From positions 23,511,832 through 23,575,831 of the forward strand of contig OZ038458.1 in NCBI GenBank assembly GCA_964036195.1: a stretch of 64,000 nt of DNA. Direction: 5' to 3'. Numbering within the stretch: the stretch's first letter is position 1; every line of letters starts with the position of its first letter. The DNA is from Sphaerolaimus hirsutus. Taxonomy: Eukaryota > Nematoda > Chromadorea > Monhysterida > Sphaerolaimidae. This document shows, one piece after another, positions 44,453 through 62,031 of the stretch. The position numbers and the translations under genes were made by a program. The notes under the pieces were generated by a model. That model ran no database searches. It was given only the letters and a program-made list of their open reading frames with translations, and was not told where the DNA came from.

Positions 44453-45734
44453 TAGTGATGTAAAAAGCGCCAGACTTTTGGCGCCAAGCGCCAAAAGCGC
44501 CATGGCGCTTTTCCGGAACTAGCGCCAAGCGCCAAAAGCGCCATGGCGCTTTTCCGGAACTAGCGCCAAGCGCCAATGGCGCCAGAGCAAAATGGCGCCA
44601 AGCGCCAAAAGCGCCATGGCGCTTTTCCGGACCTTAGCGCCAAGCGCCAAAGGCGCCAGGGGGCCATGGCGCCAAGCGCCAATGGCGCCAGCGCCAAAAT
44701 GATATTGCCTTTTATGATACAGGTGAGACAAAGTACTATTTTCTTCACTTTCAATAACTTGTATTGCCTCCAAAAAGATAAAAATGGTCAAATAATGGAA
44801 ATCAATAAGTTTTCTTGCTCAACACACAGTGTAACTAAGACTGGTTCAAATAGATAGCAAATTGCCTCTCTGAAGTGGTAGAAGCTGAAAGATTGTCTGG
44901 GGGTTGGGGGTTGCAGCGTTTCAATCTATTGGATATTTCAAGATTTAAAGTGCAAACTGTGAGATAACAGGGTAAAAATAGCTAAATTACATACTGTATT
45001 CCCTCGAAATACCCCCCCCCGGGGGGTGATTGTTTCAAAGTGAGAATTTTGAGGGGGGTAAAACGTAGGGGGGGGGGGGTATTTCGAGGGGGGCTTATTA
45101 TTTCGCCAGAAATTTTTTGAAATTCCAGTACTAAATTTTCGTACGCAGACGTACAAAAATACAACAATAATCGCTATATATAAGAGTCTATTGACTTATT
45201 TAAGTGTGTCACACTGTTCTAACGTAACAATTCATTGTTTGAAACGTGTGTTTTGACTTGCCCGAATCACAAACTGAAGTTTTGTCATGTATGTTCTCTG
45301 TACACTCAATTGGGGGGGGGGGGTATTTCGAGGGGATGGGTAATTATTTCATAGTGTCCATTTTGAGGGGGGGATGGGTATTTCGAGGGGGGGGGGGTTC
45401 GAGGAAATACAGTATCTGAGTAAAATATCTATGTAAAATAATTACATACATGGCCAAAAATTGCTGAAAATAGGCAATACGGCGCATGAACACCGCGGCG
45501 CAATTATCATTCTCTGGCGCTTTTTTGGCGCTTTAAAAAATGGTAGCGCCAAGCGCCAATGGCGCCCCTGGAAAGTAGCGCCAAGCGCCAAAAGCGCCAT
45601 GGCGCTTTTCGGAAACACGGCGCCAAGCGCCAATGGCGCCACGGTATTTTAGCGCCAAGCGCCAAAAGCGCCATGGCGCTTTTTGCTTTGGCGCTAGCGC
45701 CAGGCGCCAGCGCCATGGCGCTTTCACATCACTA
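44453..45734. mobile_element. hAT-like element, GCGCC core, with nested insertion
   Basis: 1,282 bp with ends TAGTGATGTAAAAAGCGCC and, inverted, TAGTGATGTGAAAGCGCC, flanked by 8-bp duplications atcatgac (44445-44452, 45735-45742). The uninterrupted paralogous site at 39868-39875 reads catcatgacacttc with one atcatgac. Subterminal zones are GCGCCAAGCGCC / GCGCCATGGCGC palindromes. A TACTGTATT element (44992-45414) sits inside. No transposase. Confidence 0.92.
44992..45414. mobile_element. TACCGTATT-family element nested in hAT-like element
   Basis: 423 bp with ends TACTGTATTCCCTCGAAATA and, inverted, TACTGTATTTCCTCGAA, plus several internal G-run/cgaaatac motifs. It is the complete version of the half-element seen at 4885 and counterparts. 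Confidence 0.8.
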
Positions 45735-47628
45735 ATCATGACACTTCATTTTCATTGTTCCTGTTAAGTGTGATGCTTTTTACAAACTTCTTGTATTATT
45801 CAATTGACACTGAGTTGACGCGAATTTGCGATGTCAACTAGTGTGTGTGGGCCCAATAAAACCAACCGTTTTATTCCTATTGCTGATGAAAACGACGCAG
45901 GAGCGGGGCAGCAGTTCGGGGCGGCGCGACCGCAGCAAATCGCACCATTGCCACACATTTTCTTCGCTGAAACATCGGTAAGGAGTCAACTGGCGTTAGT
46001 CGCTCAATCACGTAGGATGGTAGAATTTACCGTACCGCAAAATTGTGATAATTACCGTAAACTTGGTGGATTACCGCACCGTAACGGGGGCTGATGGCGG
46101 TACCGTTTTCCGCCTTATTGCTAAAATGTCCACGTGATTAAAAATCTCCATGCGTGAAATGTGATTTCACAAGGCAGATGAACCCAAAAAAACCTCAAAA
46201 AAAAAAATGTGAAAGCGACAAGCAGAGCCAGAATTGTACAGAATTGAGTGAAGAATAGAACAAGTGATCACTTGCAACTTGGGGTAGTTCCAAGGGGGCA
46301 GGCCTGATACGCACATTTGCCCGTTTTTTTCACTTGACACTTTTTCAAGTGATTTTCAGATATGAGTGAAGTGAAAAAACGTTGCGCAATGACATTAGTG
46401 AACTTTTTTCACTTCACTCATATCTGAAAATCACTTGAAAATGTGTCAAATGAAAAAAACGGGCAAAAGTGCGTATCAGTGCACCCCCGTTCCAAGCCCT
46501 GTGAAGTATCAAGTGAAGTGCGAAATGTCATGCAGGTCATAGAACTTTTTAAAATGTCACGCAAAATGTCAAGTTAGTAATGGGTAATTAATTTATTTTT
46601 ATTGACATTGACACTTGACCTCACCCCACAGGATGCGGGACCGCCCTCATAACTTCTACTTGCCAAAACCGACCAATAATACTGTTGATAGGGACACGAA
46701 CTAGTCCCGAGGCTATCCTCCATTGCACCCAAAACTGCAAGCGGAGTCCACTTTTGCATTTGCACAAACACATTTGCACAGTTGGAAACTCTACTGAAAT
46801 AACGCGCTTTGCACATGGCTCCGCGCCGGTGGATAGAATGACGATTTTTAGCGACAGCAAATTATTTTCAATGTGCCGCGAGGTTGCGTAATAACATTCA
46901 TTAAATTTCACTCATACAGGAAAGAAAACGTTGATTGCGTTTCTATCAAAACTAATTAAAAACGGATTAAATATCTATCGACAAACTAAACAACAATATA
47001 CCTAAATACTAGCTTAATACTCAAGTACCTACGTAGACAAGTTTAAGTATCATAGAAAAAGTGTCACATTCAGGCAGCAGGGAGTCACATAAATATTTGC
47101 ATTTGCACATGCATTCAGACTAGCGGAAAGGTAACATAGGGGGGTGATAAAATTTTCATGACCTTGGCATGTTTATATTGATGTAAGAGTGAATATCAAC
47201 TTATTTTATGTTCATGAATAAGCTTACCGTGGAGCTCGTTGTAGGATAACTTTCATGGGGAACTTATTCAAGGGGGTGAATGATGACGAAATGATCGCTC
47301 TACTCGTGAAAATCCATAATTGTACCAACCCATTGTTGGCAACGCAGATTCCCTTTTTAACTGCTAAATAGTTGCAATTTTGGGTACATTCATGTTGCAA
47401 TTTCATGCTGCGCGCTATATCCAATTCAAATGGGGGGGGGGCTATTCGAAGGTCTTTTAAAACGTGACTTTTTCGAGAATACCTTCAACATATGAACCGA
47501 CACATAAACACATAACTGTATGATCTGTTTCAACGTGAGGTGTAAGAAACATGAGAAGCTAATTGAGCAGCTTAATAAATCGCGTGTAAGTTCATATTTA
47601 AGCACAAATGCTATTGCAAATGTGCACA
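45735..47628. repeat. Block M2 (duplicated non-coding block)
   Basis: Paralogue of 39868-41770, joined directly to Tim13 3'-flank sequence at about 47629. Substitutions and 1-3 bp indels separate the copies. Confidence 0.8.
46304..46479. repeat. Palindrome, ~78-bp arms (M2)
   Basis: Second copy of 40438-40614, one base shorter in an A-run. Confidence 0.85.
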
Positions 47629-48222
47629 ATGTCAATCCGTAAAAATATTTTGCAGTGTTTACAAGTAGTTACACTTTCAATACAGCGTTAGCTGAAAACC
47701 AAACATCTTTTGTTGAAACAACTTTAGTCTTTTTGCATATTCAATTGTAAATAAATATGAACTTGCGTCCGCTCTAGTGATGTAAACAATGCCAAACTTT
47801 GAAAAAGGCACCTTAACTTTTACACCACTAGTCGTTATTAAGACGAATGTGTGAAATAATTTAGCCTAAACAGATGTGGCAATGGGGTTGGCTTTTTGGG
47901 GTTCGAATTACTAAAACCAAATTAAAACTTTTAATTCAAAGTAACTGAAAATTGTAAACGTTAAGAGAAAAAATGGATCGACATCAAAGGGCGCTGAAAA
48001 TCGACTGAAAACGAATATAACTTAAAAAACAACAACAATCCCCATTACTACTTCACCAAAATATCGAAATACGTGCAGTGTAAACAACAAGCCAAACAGC
48101 ACGCATAAAAACCCAGCAACTAAAAATTGTATTAGAACGTAAGGCGCAAGTAAGGTGCCATTATGCGCCCAATTTCAGCGCCTTACTTTCTAATAGGATA
48201 TAGGCCCTGGGCCGGGTACCAA
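47629..48222. other. Tim13 copy 2 3' flank
   Basis: Equivalent to 14365-14954; no gene. Confidence 0.7.
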
Positions 48223-49259
48223 TCACATGCCGGTCATGCCCATGGAGCCGGCTTCCTGCGTCAACCTTCCCTGGTAAGTCTGGCTGACCAAATTCCACGT
48301 CTCCATGTACCTGTCCATGCAGTTGCTTAGGCACGTCTGTGAAGTGTTTTGTAGAGAGGGATATTGGAATGTTTTTGATTGTTTTTGTTACCCGGTAGTC
48401 CGGTGGTTAGCGAACCCTGTGAACGCGCGCGAGGCAGTGGGTTCGAATCCTGCTACCTTTTCTCACGCAACACATACCCCAGAACAGCGGCGAATTTTTA
48501 AGTAAGTGACCACAAATTTTCTGTAAAAATGCGATAATGCAGACTCCTCACTTCCGACTCACGCCAAAAGTGACGAAGTCGAGTCACTTCACAAATTCGA
48601 GTAAGATAATGCACTAAGTCACATAACTTCAAAAAGCCACAAGAATGACCCAAAGCTGGCAACAAGCCAGCGCACTGAACCCACCCTCCCTACCTTCTCA
48701 TACTTATCCAGGGCCGTGCCGGGCTTCTGTATGCACCGCTTCATGCACTTGTCGCTGAGGCGCGTGACCAGCTCCTGTGCGTTGGCCATGGCCAGCTGCT
48801 GCTGCACCGACTGCATGATGGTCTCGCGCTGCCCCGACGACAGGTTGGACACGTCCATCGAGCCAAGGTCGCCTGGGGGGATGGGAGGGATGAACGTTTG
48901 ACATTTTGGGTTATATTGGATGAATTTGTGTGACTTTTGACAAGTGTTTATGCTATCTTATCTTACATGACGTTTGATACTTTACTTCACCCTTTAAACG
49001 GTGCGGGGCTGCCACCAAGGCCACTCCCGCTTCCTTAAATGACAATAAGTTCCAAATACAACAGCAGAGTCTTCCAGAGAATTTGCAACGTAAAGTGCCC
49101 TTATGCAGTTACTCCGTGAAAACTTTAGACGGCACGGGACCAAAAACACAATAAAAACAGACCTGCCATCCCAACCGAAGCACTACCGTAATCTGAGTCA
49201 AATGAGTTCGCCGAACTGGGCGGGGCCTCTTGCGCGCTGCCGCCGCCAAAACCGAACAT
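48223..49259 (-). CDS. TIMM13: Mitochondrial import inner membrane translocase subunit Tim13, copy 2
   Basis: Exons 49163-49259 (ATG at 49257-49259), 48694-48872 and 48223-48336 (TGA at 48223-48225), with the same lengths, phases and donors as copy 1. Codon differences seen from copy 1 are synonymous (for example in QTY, TCLS and DYGSAS), so both CX3C motifs and the whole 129-residue protein are kept. Introns differ by small indels, including a missing ~28-bp tail of the intron 2 SINE and a shorter G-run at the exon 2 acceptor. Two intact copies with only silent change suggest either selection or recent exchange. Confidence 0.95.
48389..48458 (+). repeat. tRNA-derived SINE head in Tim13 intron 2, copy 2
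   Basis: Same A-box and B-box arrangement as 15120-15190; the T-rich tail found in copy 1 is absent. Confidence 0.6.
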
Positions 49260-49568
49260 TAAATCGTGCGGCGAAAAATGAAAAATGTGGATATTTCGAT
49301 GATTATTTTGGGCGAATAATTATATCATTAGCACGTCAAGTTCATGTTGGCAGCGTGCCAACGGTATGAAACCCATGTTGTTCCAGTAAAAATGACTGAA
49401 AATGTAAAAAAATTCACTGGTGTTACGTCCCTTCACGTCCACAAAATGTTTATTTTAAGAATAGTTACATACTTTAGTTTTCTTTGGCACACTGCCAACA
49501 TGACATAAATCACTGCGCGCGCACGGTGCCCAGTCAAATGATGTTAGTAATTTGTCTCTCTGAGAGTA

Positions 49569-49761
49569 TACTCGGCGGACTGCAAAGTATGCGACGAATC
49601 CTGCCATAATTTCATGAATAAAATCTTATGATTAAATTCGTAACTAATTATTCCATAGTAAAAACGAAATACCTAATATGATGAAAATCAGTATAATTTT
49701 TGGTTCATTATTCAGATGGGTTATGGTAGGTTCCCATACAAAGTGTGGTGTCCGCCGAGTA
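49569..49761. mobile_element. Short MITE with TACTCGGCGG ends (upstream of Tim13 copy 2)
   Basis: Counterpart of 16308-16500. The right target copy has decayed from TA to AA (gagtaaagg). Confidence 0.75.
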
Positions 49762-50106
49762 AAGGTGATTAATTTGCACTGTGGTTCATGCATGGCGATC
49801 AATTGACGCTATGTCCAAAAAATTATTTATCACAATTGCATCCATAAGAGTTTATTGCCTAATGACTTGACTAATAGGCGACACAATGTTGATATAAATA
49901 ACACTCAATTTTCATAGATAAATTGAGAAACTTGGTAACTGCAGACATTTCTTCGCACCAAATAAATGAAACACGCATTTCACTAAATCCGTGTAGCATG
50001 ACTTCACTGATAATTGAGCTAAATAAAACAATCACACGAAGCGGTACCTAAATAAAAATTTTTTCCCTAGATATCACCTATCGGATAAAAATTCCAATCT
50101 GACTCT

Positions 50107-50464
50107 TACCGTATATTCTTGAATAAGTCTATTTTAGCATAACTCCCCCGTGTATGCGACCGATGGAAAATAAGACCGCCCCTAATAATTCCGAATAACT
50201 CATCCATCAGACATCACTATGGTATTCATAGAGCCATAAAGTCAAATTCGTAAAACAAAATGTGCTCAAAATACATAAACACACGATGCTGCGCCCAGTA
50301 AAATCGCTAAAAGCCATTGAACAGCGAATAAAGTTGATTTCAGCAATACCGCATTTTGCATAAATTCCAATGAAAAATATGTAGCTCCCATCTAACCGGC
50401 CCCTTCAAAGGCCCGAACCTGCCAAAAATTACCCCCCGGGGGGCTTATTCAAGCACACACGGTA
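50107..50464. mobile_element. TACCGTA-family element 3' of PGM1 P3
   Basis: Counterpart of 16839-17196, ending 23 bp before the P3 stop codon triplet. Confidence 0.65.
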
Positions 50465-50487
50465 AACACACCCACTACCGTAACCCC

Positions 50488-55109
<4,622 letters not shown>

Positions 55110-55448
55110 CTGCGAAATTTTTTCATTTTCAAAAAATATTGTTTGTTGCGCCAACCGATTAAAATTCATTACCGTATTTCCTCGAAATACCCCCCCCCCC
55201 TCGTTTGACCCCCCCCCCCTCTCGAGACCACTATGAAACAATCACCCCCCCTCGAAATACCCCCCCCCAGATTGAGTGTAAAGAGAACGTACATGACAAA
55301 TACTACAGTTTGTGTTCTGCGTAGTGCAGAACACACGTTAAAACAATGTCGTAATCACGTTAGAACAGTGTTTATACGGTCTACATACTAATATTAGTCT
55401 ACATAACCTTATAAATGGCGGTTTTTGTTGTATTTTTTGACGTCTGCG

Positions 55449-56026
55449 TACGTTTGCGCACTCTCACATTTGCAGCTTTGTGCACTCTCACATTTACAAT
55501 TTTTCTCACTCTCACATTTGCAGTTTCACGCACTCTCACATTTGCAGCTTTGCGCACTCTCACATTTGCAGCTTCGTGCACTCTCACATTTACAATTTTG
55601 CTCACTCTCACATTTGCAGTTTCGCGCACTCTCACATTTGCAGCTTCGTGCACTCTCACATTTACAATTTTGCTCACTCTCACATTTGCAGTTTCGCGCA
55701 CTCTCACATTTGCAGCTTCGTGCACTCTCACATTTACAATTTTGCTCACTCTCACATTTGCAGCTTTGCACACTCTCACATTTACAATTTTGCTCACTAT
55801 CACATTTGCAGCTTCGTGCACTCTCACATTTACAATTTTGCTCACTCTCACATTTGCAGCTTTGCACACTCTCACATTTACAATTTTGCTCACTATCACA
55901 TTTGCAGCTTCGTGCACTCTCACATTTACTATTTTGCTCACTCTCACATTTACAGCTTTGCACACTCTCACATTTACAATTTTGCTCACTATCACATTTG
56001 CAGCTTCACGAACTCTAACATTTAAT
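55449..56026. repeat. 24-bp satellite array (P3)
   Basis: Same unit order as 5168-5745 and 21786-22363. Confidence 0.95.
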
Positions 56027-56029
56027 TAA

Positions 56030-56093
56030 CTCTGCGGGGGGCTGGGGCTTGTGCTCGCCCGCCGCCAGCGCGTCGTACACCTGTACTCCACAG
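56030..56093 (-). other. Possible orphan exon, unidentified (P3 copy)
   Basis: Same as 5749-5812. Confidence 0.3.
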
Positions 56094-57342
56094 GGGCCAC
56101 GTTCAACTGGCAAAAGTTGTGTGCAGTGGACATCTGCGCTCAGTGGACATCTGCGCTCAGTGGACATCTGCGCTCAGTGGACATCTGTGCTCAGTGGACA
56201 TCTGCGCTCAGTGCACATGCGAAACATGCCCCTCAAACAACTCCCCCTCATGTTTACCATTTTGTTCACCCTCACATTTACCATTTTGCTCACTCTCACA
56301 TTTATATTTCAAAAGTTGTTTGGTCAGAAACTAGTGTGCAAAGGGCCATTTTGCGCAAATGTAATGGCAGGGGTTTTGTAGATTTGGACTGCCACAGGGG
56401 TTCATATAGATAGTAAATCACTCCTCCAGAGGGATAAATATCATTCTAGAATACTCAAATGTGTTCAAAGCTAATTTATCAGTTTTCAAAATTTTGCCAC
56501 CCCACCACAAACAACTCCCCCTCATGTTTACCATTTTGCTCGCTCTCACATTTACCATTTTGCCCCCCTCAAACAACTCCCCCTCATGTTTACCATTTTG
56601 CTCACTCTCACATTTACCATTTTGCTCACTCTCACATTTACATTTCAAAAGTTGTTTGGTCAGAAACTAGTGTGCAAAGGGCCATTTTGCGCAAATGTAA
56701 TGGCAGGGGTTTTGTAGATTTGGACCGCCACAGGGGTTCATATAGATAGTAAATCACTCCTCCAGAGGGATAAATATCATTCTAGAATACTCAAATGTGT
56801 TCAAAGCTAATTTATCAGTTTTCAAAAGTTTGCCCCCCCCCCACAAACAACTCCCCCTCATGTTTACCATTTTGCTTGCTCTCACATTTACCATTTTGCC
56901 CCCCTCAAACAACCCCCCCTCATGTTTACCATTTTGCTCACTCTCACATTTACCATTTTGCTCACTCTCACATTTACATTTCAAAAGTTGTTTGGTCAAA
57001 AACTAGTGTGCAAAGGGCCATTTTGCGCAAATGTAATGGCAGGGGTTTTGTAGATTTGGACCGCCACAGGGGTTCATATAGATAGTAAATCACTCCTCCA
57101 GAGGGATAAATATCATTCTAGAATACTCAAATGTGTTCAAAGCTAATTTATCAGTTTTCAAAATTTTGCCCCCCCCTCAAACAACTCATCCTCACATTTA
57201 CCATGTTGCTCACTCTCACATTTACCATTTTGCTCACTCTCACATTTACATTTCAAAAGTTGTTTGGTCAAAAACCAGTGTGCAAAGGGCCATTTTGCGC
57301 AAATGTAATGGCAGGGGTTTTGTAGATTTGGACCACCACAGG

Positions 57343-58129
57343 TAGGGCTCGAACTCGACTCGACTCGACTCGACTCGTGACTCGAGGGTAAAATAGGGTA
57401 CCGACTCGACTCGGCCAACTCGACCGGAAAAATATCGCCCTGACTCGAGACTCGAGGTTTTTGCCTGACTCGACTAGAAATTTTGGCAAATTTCAAGTCA
57501 GGGTTGTCCATTCAATCATGTCAAAAATATCAATTTTGACATGATTTTTTAAACATATTTTTTGAAAATTTTGCACGCAAATGCACATTTCCACACCACA
57601 TTCATGATTAATCATCAATTGGCTTGGCATATGTATTCAATGATAAATACATAGGATGTTGTTTTCCATTCCTTGCCTGAAATTGTAATTTGCTGGCTGG
57701 TTGAGGGATGGCATTTTTTTTGGTTTTTATTTTAAAATGTTGTTTTATTATAAAAACCAAGTAATTAAAATATGTCATTTTTCTATCCCTAGGCTGTTTT
57801 TATTTATGGCAATATCAAGAAGGTGAACTTGTGTGACAAAAAGTTATTATTTTTGCTTTATCTTTATCTAACTTGATATTAAAATGAAATGTTGGCTTTT
57901 TACTTCATCAAGTGTGTGGTAAAACATTGGTAAAGAAACCAGTATCTAAAATTTCCACAAGCATCCTACCAGAAGATAATACATTTGACTCGACTCGAGA
58001 CTCGACATTTATGCCTGACTCGACTCGATTTTTCACTGACTCGTCCGACTCGACTCGCCGACTCGACCGGAAAAATTTTGGGGCTCTGACTCGAACTCGA
58101 GTTTGAAAAAAATCGAGTTTCGAGCCCTA
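57343..58129. mobile_element. hAT-like MITE with ACTCG core (P3 array, first)
   Basis: Counterpart of 7062-7848 and 23680-24466. Confidence 0.9.
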
Positions 58130-58745
58130 ACCACAGGGGTTCATATAGATAGTAAATCACTCCTCCAGAGGGATAAATATCATTCTAGAATACTCAAATG
58201 TGTTCAAAGCTAATTTATCAGTTTTCAAAATTTTGCCACCCCCCCACAAACAACTCCCCCTCATGTTTACCATTTTGCTCGCTCTCACATTTACCATTTT
58301 GCCCCCCTCAAACAACTCCCCCTCATGTTTACCATTTTGCTCACTCTCACATTTACCATTTTGCTCACTCTCACATTTACATTTCAAAAGTTGTTTGGTC
58401 AGAAACTAGTGTGCAAAGGGCCATTTTGCGCAAATGTAATGGCAGGGGTTTTGTAGATTTGGACCGCCACAGGGGTTCATATAGATAGTAAATCACTCCT
58501 CCAGAGGGATAAATATCATTCTAGAATACTCAAATGTGTTCAAAGCTAATTTATCAGTTTTCAAAATTTTGCCCCCCCCTCAAACAACTCATCCTCACAT
58601 TTACCATGTTGCTCACTCTCACATTTACCATTTTGCTCACTCTCACATTTACATTTCAAAAGTTGTTTGGTCAAAAACCAGTGTGCAAAGGGCCATTTTG
58701 CGCAAATGTAATGGCAGGGGTTTTGTAGATTTGGACCACCACAGG

Positions 58746-59532
58746 TAGGGCTCGAACTCGACTCGACTCGACTCGACTCGTGACTCGAGGGTAAAATAGG
58801 GTACCGACTCGACTCGGCCAACTCGACCGGAAAAATATCGCCCTGACTCGAGACTCGAGGTTTTTGCCTGACTCGACTAGAAATTTTGGCAAATTTCGAG
58901 TCAGGGTTGTCCATTCAATCATGTCAAAAATATCAATTTTGACATGATTTTTTAAACATATTTTTTGAAAATTTTGCACGCAAATGCACATTTCCACACC
59001 ACATTCATGATTAATCATCAATTGGCTTGGCATATGTATTCAATGATAAATACATAGGATGTTGTTTTCCATTCCTTGCCTGAAATTGTAATTTGCTGGC
59101 TGGTTGAGGGATGGCATTTTTTTTGGTTTTTATTTTAAAATGTTGTTTTATTATAAAAACCAAGTAATTAAAATATGTCATTTTTCTATCCCTAGGCTGT
59201 TTTTATTTATGGCAATATCAAGAAAGTGAACTTGTGTGACAAAAAGTTATTATTTTTGCTTTATCTTTATCTAACTTGATATTAAAATGAAATGTTGGCT
59301 TTTTACTTCATCAAGTGTGTGGTAAAACATTGGTAAAGAAACCAGTATCTAAAATTTCCACAAGCATCCTACCAGAAGATAATACATTTGACTCGACTCG
59401 AGACTCGACATTTATGCCTGACTCGACTCGATTTTTCACTGACTCGTCCGACTCGACTCGCCGACTCGACCGGAAAAATTTTGGGGCTCTGACTCGAACT
59501 CGAGTTTGAAAAAAATCGAGTTTTGAGCCCTA
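58746..59532. mobile_element. hAT-like MITE with ACTCG core (P3 array, second)
   Basis: Counterpart of 8465-9251 and 25083-25869. Confidence 0.9.
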
Positions 59533-60985
59533 ACCACAGGGGTTCATATAGATAGTAAATCACTCCTCCAGAGGGATAAATATCATTCTAGAATACTCAA
59601 ATGTGTTCAAAGCTAATTTATCAGTTTTCAAAATTTTGCCACCCCCCCACAAACAACTCCCCCTCATGTTTACCATTTTGCTCGCTCTCACATTTACCAT
59701 TTTGCCCCCCTCAAACAACTCCCCCTCATGTTTACCATTTTGCTCACTCTCACATTTACCATTTTGCTCACTCTCACATTTACATTTCAAAAGTTGTTTG
59801 GTCAGAAACTAGTGTGCAAAGGGCCATTTTGCGCAAATGTAATGGCAGGGGTTTTGTAGATTTGGACCGCCACAGGGGTTCATATAGATAGTAAATCACT
59901 CCTCCAGAGGGATAAATATCATTCTAGAATACTCAAATGTGTTCAAAGCTAATTTATCAGTTTTCAAAATTTTGCCCCCCCCACAAACAACTCCCCCTCA
60001 TGTTTACCATTTTGCTCGCTCTCACATTTACCATTTTGCCCCCCTCAAACAACTCCCCCTCATGTTTACCATTTTGCTCACTCTCACATTTACCATTTTG
60101 CTCACTCTCACATTTACATTTCAAAAGTTGTTGGGTCAAAAACTAGTGTGCAAAGGGCCATTTTGCGCAAATGTAATGGCAGGGGTTTTGTAGATTTGGA
60201 CCGCCACAGGGGTTCATATAGATAGTAAATCACTCCTCCAGGGGGATAAATATCATTCTAGAATACTCAAATGTGTTCAAAGCTAATTTATCAGTTTTCA
60301 AAATTTTGCCCCCCCCTCAAACAACTCATCCTCACATTTACCATGTTGCTCACTCTCACATTTACCATTTTGCTCACTCTCACATTTACATTTCAAAAGT
60401 TGTTTGGTCAAAAACTAGTGTGCAAAGGGCCATTTTGCGCAAATGTAATGGCAGGGGTTTTGTAGATTTGGACTGCCACAGGGGTTCATATAGATAGTAA
60501 ATCACCCCTCCAGAGGGATAAATATCATTCTAGAATACTCAAATGTGTTCAAAGCTAATTTGTCAGTTTTCAAAATTTTGCCCCCCCCCCACAAACAACT
60601 CCCCCTCATGTTTACCATTTTGCTCACTCTCACATTTACCATTTTGCCCCCCTCAAACAACTCCCCCTCATGTTTACCATTTTGTTCACCCTCACATTTA
60701 CCATTTTGCTCACTCTCACATTTATATTTTGCTCCCCCTCAAACAACTCCCCCTCACATTTACCATTTTGCCCCCCCCAAACAACTCCCCCTCACATTCA
60801 CCATTTTGCTCACTCTCACATTTATTATTTCCCCCCCTCAAACAACTCCCCCTCACATTTACCATTTTGCTCACTCTCACATTTACCATTTTGCCCCCCT
60901 CAAACAATAAAGTGTTTTCCTATAAAACATAACATTCACATCCTGTATTTAAGAAAATATTAAAAAATCACTATTGTGCCTGCAC

Positions 60986-61288
60986 TAGTGATGTGTAAAG
61001 TGCCAGAACTATGGCGCCAAGCGCCATGGCTCTTTTCTGACCCCCAGCGCCAAGCGCTTATGTTGCTAGAACAAAATGGCATCAAGCGCCAGAAGCGCCA
61101 TGGCACTTTTTGCATTGGCACTAGCGCCAAGCGCCAGCGCCAGGCATTTTGTTCCTGGCACTGGTCAAAAATTGCGCCAAGTGTCAAAAGCGCCATGGCA
61201 CTTTTCGTGAGCATGGCACCAAGCATTGATGACGCCACAGTGAAATAGCACCAAGCGCTAAAAGCGCCATGGTGCTTTTACATAACTA
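60986..61288. mobile_element. hAT-like MITE with GCGCCAAGCGCC core (P3 side)
   Basis: Counterpart of 27324-27626 with the same gcctgcac duplications. Confidence 0.9.
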
Positions 61289-62031
61289 GCCTGCACACAC
61301 TAGTTTTCAACCATATTTTTAAAACACATTTATCAGCTTTGAATGCATTTGAGGTTTCTACAATGAGGTGACTGTCAACTTAAGTCACCTCATTGTAGTA
61401 AGGTGACTACACTTTGCTTGATGCTGGGGGTTGGAAAAGTTCTTTGAAAAAGTTCAGTACTTTTAACAACTCTGCACCTTCGTTGTAAAAAGTATTTACA
61501 TTTACTCTATTAATATGTATACTCGAGTACTGCATAAATACTTTTACATTTCATTCTGAAAAAATACCCGTACTCACTTACTCGTATATTTTTTGAAAGT
61601 ACATGTTTTAAGTGGCATAGAAAGTGGCATTTAAACAGACAGAAAGCGACAAACATAGTCACGCTAGTTTTCAACCAAAATCTCAAAAAACTCATAAATC
61701 AGCTTTGAATACATTGGAGTTTTCTAGAACGAGGTCAACCACAGTTGATAGATATCATGAATGACTCACACTAGAAACATAAAATGTGTTCAAAGCTGAT
61801 TTTTTAAATGTGTTCAAAGCTGATTTTTTTAGTTGATTATGGAAGTGGAAGTGGAACAGTGGAAGTTATGGATCTGTTCCCAATCGAATTGGAGTTTTGG
61901 ATCTGTTCCCAATCGAATTGGAGTTTTGGATCTGTTCCCAATCGAATTGGAGTTTTGGATCTGCTCCCAATCGAGTTTTCTAGAACGAGGTCAACCACCG
62001 TTGATAGATATCATGAATGACTCACACTAGA
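61289..62031. other. Spacer and 29-bp minisatellite (P3 side)
   Basis: Copy of 27627-28369, including the four 29-bp repeats at about 61870-61985. No gene. Confidence 0.7.

Larger units (their letters stand above)
56223..60908. repeat. 336-bp composite satellite (P3)
   Basis: Follows 22560-27245 unit by unit at an offset of 33,663 bp, with one base lost in a C-run near 60776. Very few substitutions (for example aaggtgaacttg at 57820). Confidence 0.9.
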
